A stretch of DNA of 64,000 bases from Geomonas subterranea. Its GTDB lineage: Bacteria > Desulfobacterota > Desulfuromonadia > Geobacterales > Geobacteraceae. Shown here piece after piece: positions 15,751 to 22,767 of the stretch. The position numbers were made by a program, and so were the translations under genes. The stretch lies in NCBI RefSeq assembly GCF_019063845.1, contig NZ_CP077683.1:868001-932000 (forward strand), in the 5' to 3' direction. Numbering within the stretch: position 1 is the stretch's first letter; each line of letters begins with the position of its first letter. The notes under the pieces were generated by a model. It was not told the DNA's origin and ran no database searches. It was given only the letters and a program-made list of their open reading frames with translations.

Positions 15751-17529
15751 TCACGTCGTTGCCCGTTTTTTGTACCAAGCCGGCAGCAGCATGACGGCAA
15801 CAATGAGTGCGGCACCTGCAAAGAGCGCCGGGGAAGCCTCTCCCTTCAGCAACTGTGGCAACGAACTGGAGAACACGATAAAGGCTATGCAGGCCGGCAG
15901 CATGAAGAGGAAACTGGCTGTGACATAATGCCAGAACGGTATCCTGGTCAGGCCGAACGCGTAATTGAGCACATTGAACGGGAAGAGGGGGACCAGTCGG
16001 GTGATGGCGACGATCTTCCATCCCTGTTCACCCACCTTCTGGTCGAGGTTCTGCCACATCTCCCCACTCAGCTTGGCTACCACCCAGTCCCTTGCCAGGT
16101 ACCTCGCCACCAGGAAGGATGCGGTTGCTCCCAGTGTGGCTCCGGTTATGGCGTAGACGACTCCCCAAAGAGGGCCGAACAGCAGGCCGGCAGCAATGGC
16201 CATCGGCAGGCCTGGCAGGAAGAGCACCGGCGTGATGCCGTATAAAAGGATGAAGACCACCGGACCCAGTATCTCGTGCCCCTGGAGCATCTGCTTCAGG
16301 GCTTCCGGGTTGCAGGCCTGGCTCCCCCCGGCCAGCCGAAACAGCAGCGCGGCTGTGGCTATCAGGATCAGGATGGTACCGGCCTTGATCCGCTTGGTGG
16401 CGTCAGCAGTCACCTCTTTTCCTCCTCTTTCCCGCATGATGACGAAATGTCCACTGTTGCGAAATCTCCGTTTCAATGCCAGCCGGTTGAGGTAGGTGAA
16501 GGGAGCCCTCGACACCTTGGCCTTGCCGGCCATGGCCCGTTCCGGCGCCAACCAGAGGTCGAGCACGTGCATGGTCGCGGTTGTGCCGCGATATGTTTCC
16601 GCACATGCCGCGCAGTAGGTCACGATCGGCCGTCCCGCCGCTTCGGCGGCACGTGATGCGGCCGCCTCCTCCAGTGCTTTGGGACGGACGAAGTTGACTC
16701 CCCCGCCGCGACCGCAGCACCGGGTCCTTTGCCGCGCATGCTTCATTTCCTCAACGTGGAGCCCGCGGCGTCCGGCGAGTTCCCGGACTGCGTCCTGCAT
16801 CGCCTTCATCTCCCTCGATACGCAAGGGTCGTGAATCACCACGGTGGTAGAGCGGTTCGCGGGAAGTGCGCCGGGGGTGCCGGCAAAAGCCTCATAGACG
16901 GTCTCCACTTGCAACGGTCCGCCATACTCGCTGAAGATCCTTTGGCAGTTGGGACAAGCGACCAGCACCTTCCTGATCCCTTTCTCCAAAAGGTAGTCCG
17001 TGATCTCCCGGAACGAGGCTCCGAACTCTTCCCTTCTTCCCAGGCTGTGCGACGGCTTGAGGCAGCAGTCGAGGACGATGCCGAGAGCGGGAACCGTCCG
17101 CTTCAACTCCTCGTACACGTTCCACACCATGTCGGGACGGGAACCGGGGAGGGCGCATCCCGGGAAAAGGACGACGCTGCAGTGCTCCGGCAGCCCGTAA
17201 AAGGTGTAGGCCCGGGAGGTGCCTCTCCGTTCATAGGCGATGAGCGGAGCGTGTCGCGGGTCGTCGGCTCCCTTTGCTGCCCGGAGGTCCCGCCGGCGCT
17301 CGAGGAAAAACGCCGCGGGATCGACCCCCAACCGGCAAACGGCGGTGCAGAGCCCGCAAAGGGTGCACTCGAAGGGATCGTACTCCGCTCCTCCTCCCGC
17401 CAGTTCCTTGGGGTTTCCTGTCCGCTGCAGGAAGTCACATTCTTTCACACACAGGTTGCATCCGGTGCAACCGCCGACATTGCCGACGGTTGCCCCCGTT
17501 GCCACGGGTGCCTGGTTAGATACTGCCAT
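15751..17529 (-). CDS. Fusion of an Fe-S/CCG oxidoreductase and a VTT (TVP38/TMEM64) membrane domain
   Basis: This is a 592-residue protein. Residues 15-70 hold two [4Fe-4S] sets (Cys21/24/27/31 and Cys55/58/61/65). Two CCG-type modules follow (PGCALPG with DCCLKP, and HDPC with RCCGRGGG), as in HdrD/GlpC-type subunits that pass electrons to or from disulfides or quinones. From about 380 onward it is a multi-pass membrane domain of the VTT/DedA-like family (GLPMAIAAGLLFGPLWGVVYA, read as two parts, and ITRLVPLFPFNVLNYAFGLT). The two parts are usually separate proteins; the frame is continuous with no sign of a shift. It lies 52 bp after a secreted rhodanese gene, probably in one operon. Electron transfer linked to sulfur-compound transport is inference. 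Confidence 0.85.
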   Translation of the reverse strand: MAVSNQAPVATGATVGNVGGCTGCNLCVKECDFLQRTGNPKELAGGGAEYDPFECTLCGLCTAVCRLGVDPAAFFLERRRDLRAAKGADDPRHAPLIAYERRGTSRAYTFYGLPEHCSVVLFPGCALPGSRPDMVWNVYEELKRTVPALGIVLDCCLKPSHSLGRREEFGASFREITDYLLEKGIRKVLVACPNCQRIFSEYGGPLQVETVYEAFAGTPGALPANRSTTVVIHDPCVSREMKAMQDAVRELAGRRGLHVEEMKHARQRTRCCGRGGGVNFVRPKALEEAAASRAAEAAGRPIVTYCAACAETYRGTTATMHVLDLWLAPERAMAGKAKVSRAPFTYLNRLALKRRFRNSGHFVIMRERGGKEVTADATKRIKAGTILILIATAALLFRLAGGSQACNPEALKQMLQGHEILGPVVFILLYGITPVLFLPGLPMAIAAGLLFGPLWGVVYAITGATLGATASFLVARYLARDWVVAKLSGEMWQNLDQKVGEQGWKIVAITRLVPLFPFNVLNYAFGLTRIPFWHYVTASFLFMLPACIAFIVFSSSLPQLLKGEASPALFAGAALIVAVMLLPAWYKKRATT

Positions 17530-17581
17530 GAGGTGGTCCCATGGTGGGGAGGGGGCTCCCCACCGCAGTTGAGATGAATGA

Positions 17582-18556
17582 TCAGCGGATGGCCGCTACG
17601 GTAGGCGTGGTGCCACAGCCGGTAACGATGGGAAGGGAAGGATCCTTGGACCAGCCAATCCAGGAACTGTCGTAGTTGTGCAGTTTGTCCAGGGACCAGC
17701 CCAAGAGATAAAAGGTAAACAGTGCCTGTGTGGAACGCACGCCGGACTGGCAGAAGAAGTACTGGTCCTTCTTGGGATCCGCTCCGAGTTTCTTGAGGGT
17801 GGCGGCTGCTTCCTCAGCCGCTACCCACTCCGCCTTGTTGGCCTTCTGCTTGAAGAGCTCCCAGTTGGCGAATTTCCCCCAGGGAATGTGCCCTTTGCGG
17901 AAGGCACCTTTCTTCAGTTCTTCGCCGCAGAATTCCTTTTGTTCGCGCTCGTCCCAAAGCTGTCCCTTGGGCGAGTCCTTGAGCGCCGCTATCTCCGGTG
18001 TATCGACCCTTAACCGCGGATAGGCGACTTTGGCCACGAAGTTGCCGCCATTGCGTCTTTCGGGACCAAGAAAGTCGGTCTCGTATCCGCTGTCTTTCCA
18101 GGCTTTGATCCCGCCGTCCAGCACCCTTACGTCGGTTTTGCCGTAGTAGAAGAAGGCCCACCAAAGCCGGGTCGCGTCGTACTTGGTGTCGTAAACGACG
18201 ACCTTGGACCCCTTGTTGATGCCGAGCTGCCTTGCCAGCTTGGTGAACCCTTCGGCATTGATGAGGTTGCCGGTGATGCCGTTTTGAGTTTCGGCCGGAG
18301 CTTCGTAGTCGGGACGATCCACCATGAACGAACCGGGAATATGCCCGACGCGGTACTCAAGTTCATTCTCGGCAGCAAGGATGATCAGGTTGGGATCCTT
18401 GGAATCGATGAGGCGTTTCAACTCGGCTGCTGTGATCAGGGCGTTACCCCGAACATACCCCTTGTACCCCTGATTTGCGGGGGACGCATAAGCGCCGGCG
18501 GCAAACAGCAATAACATTGCAATAGTCAACAAAAGCCTGGTGATTGATTCCTTCAT
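17582..18556 (-). CDS. Secreted tandem rhodanese (sulfurtransferase)
   Basis: The 324-residue reading starts at MKESITRLL, with GGAGG 7 bp upstream. A signal peptide spans about 1-25 (LLLFAAGAYASP). Two rhodanese domains follow. The N-terminal one (about 35-160) has YDTKYDATRLWW where a catalytic Cys would be, so it is structural. The C-terminal one (about 185-310) has CQSGVRST with active Cys269. It would transfer sulfane sulfur in the periplasm to a thiophilic acceptor. The downstream Fe-S/VTT fusion suggests a combined sulfur-handling and membrane electron-transfer unit. Confidence 0.9.
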   Translation of the reverse strand: MKESITRLLLTIAMLLLFAAGAYASPANQGYKGYVRGNALITAAELKRLIDSKDPNLIILAAENELEYRVGHIPGSFMVDRPDYEAPAETQNGITGNLINAEGFTKLARQLGINKGSKVVVYDTKYDATRLWWAFFYYGKTDVRVLDGGIKAWKDSGYETDFLGPERRNGGNFVAKVAYPRLRVDTPEIAALKDSPKGQLWDEREQKEFCGEELKKGAFRKGHIPWGKFANWELFKQKANKAEWVAAEEAAATLKKLGADPKKDQYFFCQSGVRSTQALFTFYLLGWSLDKLHNYDSSWIGWSKDPSLPIVTGCGTTPTVAAIR

Positions 18557-18923
18557 TGTACAACCTCCACGGTAAAGTAAACGCGTGGACATAACTAACC
18601 AAAAAAGTCGTAAAAATCAAGGATAAAATCCAAAGCGAAATACTAAAGTAAAAACATCGAGCATCGAGGAGAAACGGGGGAGCCGCAGTGGGGTGCATGC
18701 AGGATCTTGGGGAGCTGGTGCCGGGGTCTTGAAGACAGCGTGAGCGGTGCGCGACAGATTGAAGGGGAGGGAGCGTGAGAGTGTGAGAGCGTCGGGGTCC
18801 CCAGGAGCAGGGAGCGAGGCAGGTTCCGTTGTGCCACGTGGAGAGGGATAGCAACGTGGACGGGGTTGAGGAATTCTTGCAATGGAGACAAGGAATGTTT
18901 GCGGTGGATTTTACAGCGAAAGA
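18557..18923. other. Intergenic region upstream of the rhodanese gene
   Basis: About 370 bp contain the rhodanese ribosome site and presumably its promoter. Open frames here have no ribosome sites or family features. Nothing further was seen. Confidence 0.4.
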
Positions 18924-18960
18924 AAAAAGGGCTTACAGTGTGTCACTGTAAGCCCTTTTT
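18924..18960. terminator. Terminator of the pgsA-tRNA-Cys transcript
   Basis: A 17-bp perfect stem (left arm 18924-18940, right arm 18944-18960) has a TGT loop and AAAAA/TTTTT ends. It lies 5 bp past the tRNA 3' end on the minus strand. Confidence 0.9.
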
Positions 18961-18965
18961 ATTAT

Positions 18966-19040
18966 TGGAGGCGGCAATCGGATTTGAACCGATGAATGAA
19001 GGATTTGCAGTCCTTTGCCTTACCACTTGGCCATGCCGCC
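18966..19040 (-). tRNA. tRNA-Cys (GCA)
   Basis: On the minus strand the 75-nt gene begins GGCGGCATGGCC and ends GATTGCCGCCTCCA. The 7-bp acceptor GGCGGCA/TGCCGCC, D-arm, anticodon loop CTGCAAA (anticodon GCA), a short variable loop and TTCAAAT T-loop are all present, and CCA is encoded. It lies 59 bp after pgsA and just before a strong terminator, so it is probably co-transcribed with that operon. Confidence 0.97.
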
Positions 19041-19099
19041 TTGTGCATCGAAGGAGCCCGTTTATAACCTGATTCCCGCGTCTGTGTCAATACGAAATT

Positions 19100-19690
19100 T
19101 TATTTGGCTATCACTCTGACAAATTTGTTCAGGTAGTCGACGCCGCTCCAGATGGTTATGATTGTCGCGATCCAGAGATAGAACATGCCGACGTTGTGCA
19201 TGTTCACTACCAGAAGGGGATGGTCGATGCCGAAGAACCAGTGGTAGTCGTAATGCAATAACAGTCCGATGATCGCCACAAGCTGGAAGATGGTCTTGAA
19301 CTTGCCCAGGTTGCTGGCCGGGATGACGATCCCCTCGGTGGAGGCGATGCCGCGCAGGCCGGTGATGATCATCTCGCGCCCGAGTATCACCAGCACCATC
19401 CAGGCTGGTACCCGGTCGAAGGGGAGGATCATGATCAGGGCGGCCATGACGATCAGCTTGTCGGCGATCGGGTCCAGGAACTTGCCGAACACGGTGACGA
19501 TCCCCATCCTCCTGGCCAGGTAGCCGTCCAGCCAGTCGGTCACGGAAGCGGCGGCGAAAAGGGCCGCGGCCCAAAAGCCCGGTTCGCGCTCTGGCGAGAG
19601 CAAAAGGACGCACAAAAGCGGAATGGCCGCAATGCGCACCATGGTCAGGATGTTCGGGAGGTTCATGATCTGGGCTTGGGTGGAGGGCAT
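19100..19690 (-). CDS. pgsA: CDP-diacylglycerol--glycerol-3-phosphate 3-phosphatidyltransferase
   Basis: This 196-residue membrane enzyme makes phosphatidylglycerol phosphate, the committed step to phosphatidylglycerol and cardiolipin. The CDP-alcohol phosphotransferase motif is intact: DWLDGYLARR, FGKFLDPIADK, with Asp residues in D-x2-DG-x2-AR-x8-G-x3-D-x3-D order (about 52-78). Several hydrophobic helices surround it. The first ATG is preferred because AAAGG precedes it; ATG 19666 is an alternative without a ribosome site. It follows the transglycosylase gene by 15 bp, and tRNA-Cys follows. Confidence 0.95.
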   Translation of the reverse strand: MPSTQAQIMNLPNILTMVRIAAIPLLCVLLLSPEREPGFWAAALFAAASVTDWLDGYLARRMGIVTVFGKFLDPIADKLIVMAALIMILPFDRVPAWMVLVILGREMIITGLRGIASTEGIVIPASNLGKFKTIFQLVAIIGLLLHYDYHWFFGIDHPLLVVNMHNVGMFYLWIATIITIWSGVDYLNKFVRVIAK

Positions 19691-19705
19691 GCGTTGGCCT
19701 TTGCG

Positions 19706-20320
19706 CTATCTGTAGCTGTTCCGGTAACTTAGTACCTTGGACACGTAGGTCTGGGTTTCGGGGTAGGGGGGGATGCCGCCGTACTTGGCGACGTTGTTCA
19801 GGCCACAGTTGTAGGCAGCCACGGCCAGGGACTCGTTCCCCTTGAAGGTGTCCAGGAGGAACCTTAGGTAACGCACCCCGCCGCGGATGTTGTCCGACGG
19901 GTTGAAGGAGTCGGCGACCTTGAGCCCCTGGGCGGTCTTGGGCATGAGCTGCATCAGCCCCTGGGCTCCCTTGGGGGATACCGCGCTCGGATTGTAGCCG
20001 CTCTCGGCATGGATCACCGCCTTCACCAGCGAACTGTCGACGCCATACTCGCGCGAGCAGGAACTGATGATGGGTTCGAACTCGGCGGGGTTTCTGGCGT
20101 AGCCGGAGAGCTTGAAGGCGGTCCTAAGCCGCTTGTCCTTCTTTATGTCGCGCATGAAGATCTTGAAACGCTTGTCGGTGGGGGCGTCGGTGAAATGAAC
20201 GGTTCCGTCGGGATCTTCGTACTTGTATATATCGGCGCGAGCCGGTGCCGGGATGCACCACGACAGCGCGGCCACGGTCAGGATGGCTGCCAGAAAAACT
20301 CGGTGTGACGTTACACGCAT
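19706..20320 (-). CDS. Lytic transglycosylase (SLT domain) with DUF4124 N-terminus
   Basis: This 204-residue exported protein has a signal peptide ending near PAPARA (1-29). A DUF4124-like segment follows (IYKYEDPDGTVHFTDAPTD, 31-49). The SLT domain (about 85-200) has catalytic Glu106 in IHAESGYNP, with GAQGLMQLMPKTA and VAAYNCGLNNV. It cleaves the glycan strand of peptidoglycan, leaving 1,6-anhydro-MurNAc ends. It is the first gene of an operon with pgsA and tRNA-Cys. Confidence 0.93.
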   Translation of the reverse strand: MRVTSHRVFLAAILTVAALSWCIPAPARADIYKYEDPDGTVHFTDAPTDKRFKIFMRDIKKDKRLRTAFKLSGYARNPAEFEPIISSCSREYGVDSSLVKAVIHAESGYNPSAVSPKGAQGLMQLMPKTAQGLKVADSFNPSDNIRGGVRYLRFLLDTFKGNESLAVAAYNCGLNNVAKYGGIPPYPETQTYVSKVLSYRNSYR

Positions 20321-20433
20321 GAGCTACCTTTTTTAATGGGAAAGGAAAATTCCGCCACCGAAATATATAGACCAATAAACACGATAATTCAAGGTCTAAT
20401 GTGAAGTTGGCGGGCTATAACCTGTCAAAAGTC

Positions 20434-20462
20434 TTGACAAAAATCTTGGCCGGATCAATAAT
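20434..20462 (+). promoter_or_regulatory. Sigma-70 promoter of the nadB operon
   Basis: TTGACA (20434-20439) and AATAAT (20457-20462) are 17 bp apart. The leader to the nadB ATG is then about 195 nt, with no fold that I recognise. The remainder of the 20321-20662 gap shows no gene. Confidence 0.65.
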
Positions 20463-20662
20463 TTGCGGGTTTTCCCGAGCCGGTTACGCGAAGAACGCAA
20501 GGTATCCGCGACGCACGCCAAGAAATCTCCTTTGAGGGCACAGGCCCAACGTTGCCGCCAAGACCCCCTAAGCCTTTCCTGAAGTACTCGCGACTGCTGC
20601 ACGGCTTCGTCTCATACTTTGGTCTCAAGAAACGCCTAATCCAGCTTATCGGGGGGTAGTTG

Positions 20663-22258
20663 ATGAAGGAGAAAACTGATTTTCTGGTGATCGGAAGCGG
20701 TATCGCGGGGCTTTCCTTCGCGCTGCAGGCCGCGGCCCACGGCAAGGTCGCGGTGGTCACCAAAAGGGATATTGCTGAGTCCGCCACGAACTACGCGCAG
20801 GGGGGGATCGCCACGGTCTCCTCGGAAGAGGACACCTTCGACGCGCACGTGCAGGACACCCTGGTCGCCGGCGCCGGCATCTGCCACGAGGACGTGGTGC
20901 GCATGGTGGTCGAGGAGGGGCCCCAGGTCATCCGCAACCTGATCGACTGGGGGGTGCAGTTCACCAAAAGCGGCGACGTCTATGACCTCACCCGCGAGGG
21001 GGGGCACAGCGCGCGGCGCATCCTGCACGCCGAGGACATCACCGGCCGCGAAATCGAGCGCGCCCTGGTCGAGGCGGCCAAGCGGCACGAGAACATCACC
21101 ATCTACGAGAACCACATCGCCATCGACCTCGTCACCGAGTCGAAGGTGCTGAAGCAGAAACTGGAGCACAACCGCTGCCTCGGCGCCCATGTGATGGACA
21201 AGGAGTCCGGCGTGGTGAAGACCTTTGCCGCGCGCATCACGCTCCTCGCCTCCGGCGGCGCCGGCAAGGTGTATCTCTACACCTGCAACCCGGACGTGGC
21301 AACCGGCGACGGCGTCGCCATGGCCTACCGCGCCGGGGCGACCATCGCCAACATGGAATTCATGCAGTTCCATCCGACCACGCTGTACCACCCCAACGCG
21401 CGCTCCTTCCTGATCTCCGAGGCGGTGCGGGGCGAGGGGGCCGTCCTCAAGCGCCGTGACGGCACCGCCTTCATGGAGAAGTACCACCACCTGAAGGACC
21501 TGGCGCCGCGCGACATCGTGGCCCGCGCCATCGACAACGAGATGAAGACCTACGGCGACGACTGCGTGTACCTGGACATCAGGCACCGCGGCGCCGAGTA
21601 CATCACCTCCCGCTTCCCCAACATCTTTCAGACCTGCCTCGAGTACGGCATCGACATGACCAAGGAGATGCTCCCGGTGGTCCCCGCGGCGCATTATCTC
21701 TGCGGTGGGGTACAGGTGGACTTCAATGCCGAGACCGACATCAAGCACCTCTACGCCATCGGCGAGGTCGCCTTCACCGGTCTGCACGGCGGCAACCGGC
21801 TGGCCAGCAACTCGCTTCTCGAGGCCGCCGTCTACGCGGGGCGCGCCTACGAGCACGCGGTGCAGGTTCTCAGGGCGGAGGAGTTCTCCTTCCCGCAGAT
21901 CCCCGAGTGGGACGCCGGCACCGCGACCAACTCCGACGAGATGGTGGTGGTTTCCCAGAACTGGGACGAGATCCGCCGCTTCATGTGGAACTACGTCGGC
22001 ATCGTGAGAAGCGACAAGCGTCTCGCGCGCGCCATGCGACGCATCGAGCTGATCCAGGACGAGATCGAGGAGTACTACTGGAACTTCATCGTCACCTCCG
22101 ACCTGATCGAGCTTCGGAACATCGCCACCGTCGCCCAGCTGATCGTCGCCTGCGCGCAGATGCGCAAGGAGTCGCGCGGGCTCAACTACAACATCGATTA
22201 CCCGGGCGTCGACGACCAGAACTGGAAGCGCGACACCCACATCAAGAAGAAGTTCTGA
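20663..22258 (+). CDS. nadB: L-aspartate oxidase
   Basis: This 531-residue FAD enzyme oxidises L-aspartate to iminoaspartate, the first step of NAD synthesis; under anaerobic conditions fumarate can act as acceptor. The dinucleotide fold is at the N-terminus (DFLVIGSGIAGLSFALQAA, about 6-24). The family segments NYAQGGIA, REGGHSARRILHAED, LLASGGAGKVYLYTCNP, MQFHPTTLY, SEAVRGEGA, HYLCGGVQVD and TGLHGGNRLASNSLLEA follow in order. The start is ATG 20663, behind GGGGGG. It opens a tight operon with chorismate mutase, an orphan regulatory domain, glnD and xerD. Confidence 0.96.
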   Translation: MKEKTDFLVIGSGIAGLSFALQAAAHGKVAVVTKRDIAESATNYAQGGIATVSSEEDTFDAHVQDTLVAGAGICHEDVVRMVVEEGPQVIRNLIDWGVQFTKSGDVYDLTREGGHSARRILHAEDITGREIERALVEAAKRHENITIYENHIAIDLVTESKVLKQKLEHNRCLGAHVMDKESGVVKTFAARITLLASGGAGKVYLYTCNPDVATGDGVAMAYRAGATIANMEFMQFHPTTLYHPNARSFLISEAVRGEGAVLKRRDGTAFMEKYHHLKDLAPRDIVARAIDNEMKTYGDDCVYLDIRHRGAEYITSRFPNIFQTCLEYGIDMTKEMLPVVPAAHYLCGGVQVDFNAETDIKHLYAIGEVAFTGLHGGNRLASNSLLEAAVYAGRAYEHAVQVLRAEEFSFPQIPEWDAGTATNSDEMVVVSQNWDEIRRFMWNYVGIVRSDKRLARAMRRIELIQDEIEEYYWNFIVTSDLIELRNIATVAQLIVACAQMRKESRGLNYNIDYPGVDDQNWKRDTHIKKKF

Positions 22259-22266
22259 GGACCGCC

Positions 22267-22542
22267 ATGGGCATTGACGACATCAGGGACGAGATAGACC
22301 GGCTGGACGGCGAACTGCTGCGCATCTTCAACGAGCGCGCCTCCCTCGCCCTCAAGATCGGCGAGATCAAGAAGGGGCTCGATCTTCCGGTCTACGACCC
22401 CGCCAGGGAAAAGCGGATCTTCGCCCGGATGACGTCGGAGAACAAGGGGCCGCTGGACGACCAGGCCATCGTGCGGCTCTTCGAGAGGGTGATCGACGAA
22501 TCGCGCCGGCTTGAGCGCATCATGACCCGCGGCGAACAGTAA
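22267..22542 (+). CDS. Stand-alone AroQ-class chorismate mutase
   Basis: This is a 91-residue helical protein 8 bp after nadB. It converts chorismate to prephenate for Phe and Tyr synthesis. Recognised features are IRDEIDRLDGELLRIFNERA, IGEIKK, VYDPAREKRIF and the final helix VIDESRRLE, carrying the Arg/Lys active-site residues of the AroQ fold. It lacks the prephenate dehydratase and ACT parts of PheA. The next gene is a lone DAHP-synthase-type regulatory domain, suggesting that the pair forms a regulated complex (inference). Confidence 0.9.
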   Translation: MGIDDIRDEIDRLDGELLRIFNERASLALKIGEIKKGLDLPVYDPAREKRIFARMTSENKGPLDDQAIVRLFERVIDESRRLERIMTRGEQ

Positions 22543-22557
22543 AGGGAGGTTTGGCAG

Positions 22558-22767
22558 GTGCTCATCGTTATGCGTAAGACGGCCGACGAAAAGGCCCAGG
22601 AAGAGATCAAGTCGTACCTCATCGAGCGCGGCTTCGACATCCACCAGTCCACCGGCGCGAACCGGGTCATCATCGGCGTCATCGGCGACACCGAAACCCT
22701 TCCCGAATCGGACATCAAGGCCTTCCCGGGTGTCCTGCAGGTGGTGCGTATCGCCAAGGAAGAGTGA
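22558..22767 (+). CDS. Orphan ferredoxin-like domain of DAHP synthase type
   Basis: This is a 69-residue protein starting with GTG 22558 behind AAAGGGAGG; ATG 22570 is an alternative. The sequence MLIVMRKTADEKAQEEI, RGFDIHQSTGANRVIIGVIGD and LPGV-like FPGVLQVVRI follows the N-terminal ferredoxin-like domain of type I-beta DAHP synthases, which mediates feedback inhibition. No catalytic barrel follows; glnD begins 1 bp inside the stop. It may bind chorismate mutase, encoded just upstream, or a DAHP synthase encoded elsewhere. Annotated as real because of spacing, codon use and family resemblance. Confidence 0.85.
   Translation: MLIVMRKTADEKAQEEIKSYLIERGFDIHQSTGANRVIIGVIGDTETLPESDIKAFPGVLQVVRIAKEE

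Noticed and set aside
20636-22240. 534-residue open frame antisense to nadB
   Set aside because: NadB on the plus strand has every family motif; the antisense frame is His/Val/Asp-rich shadow sequence.
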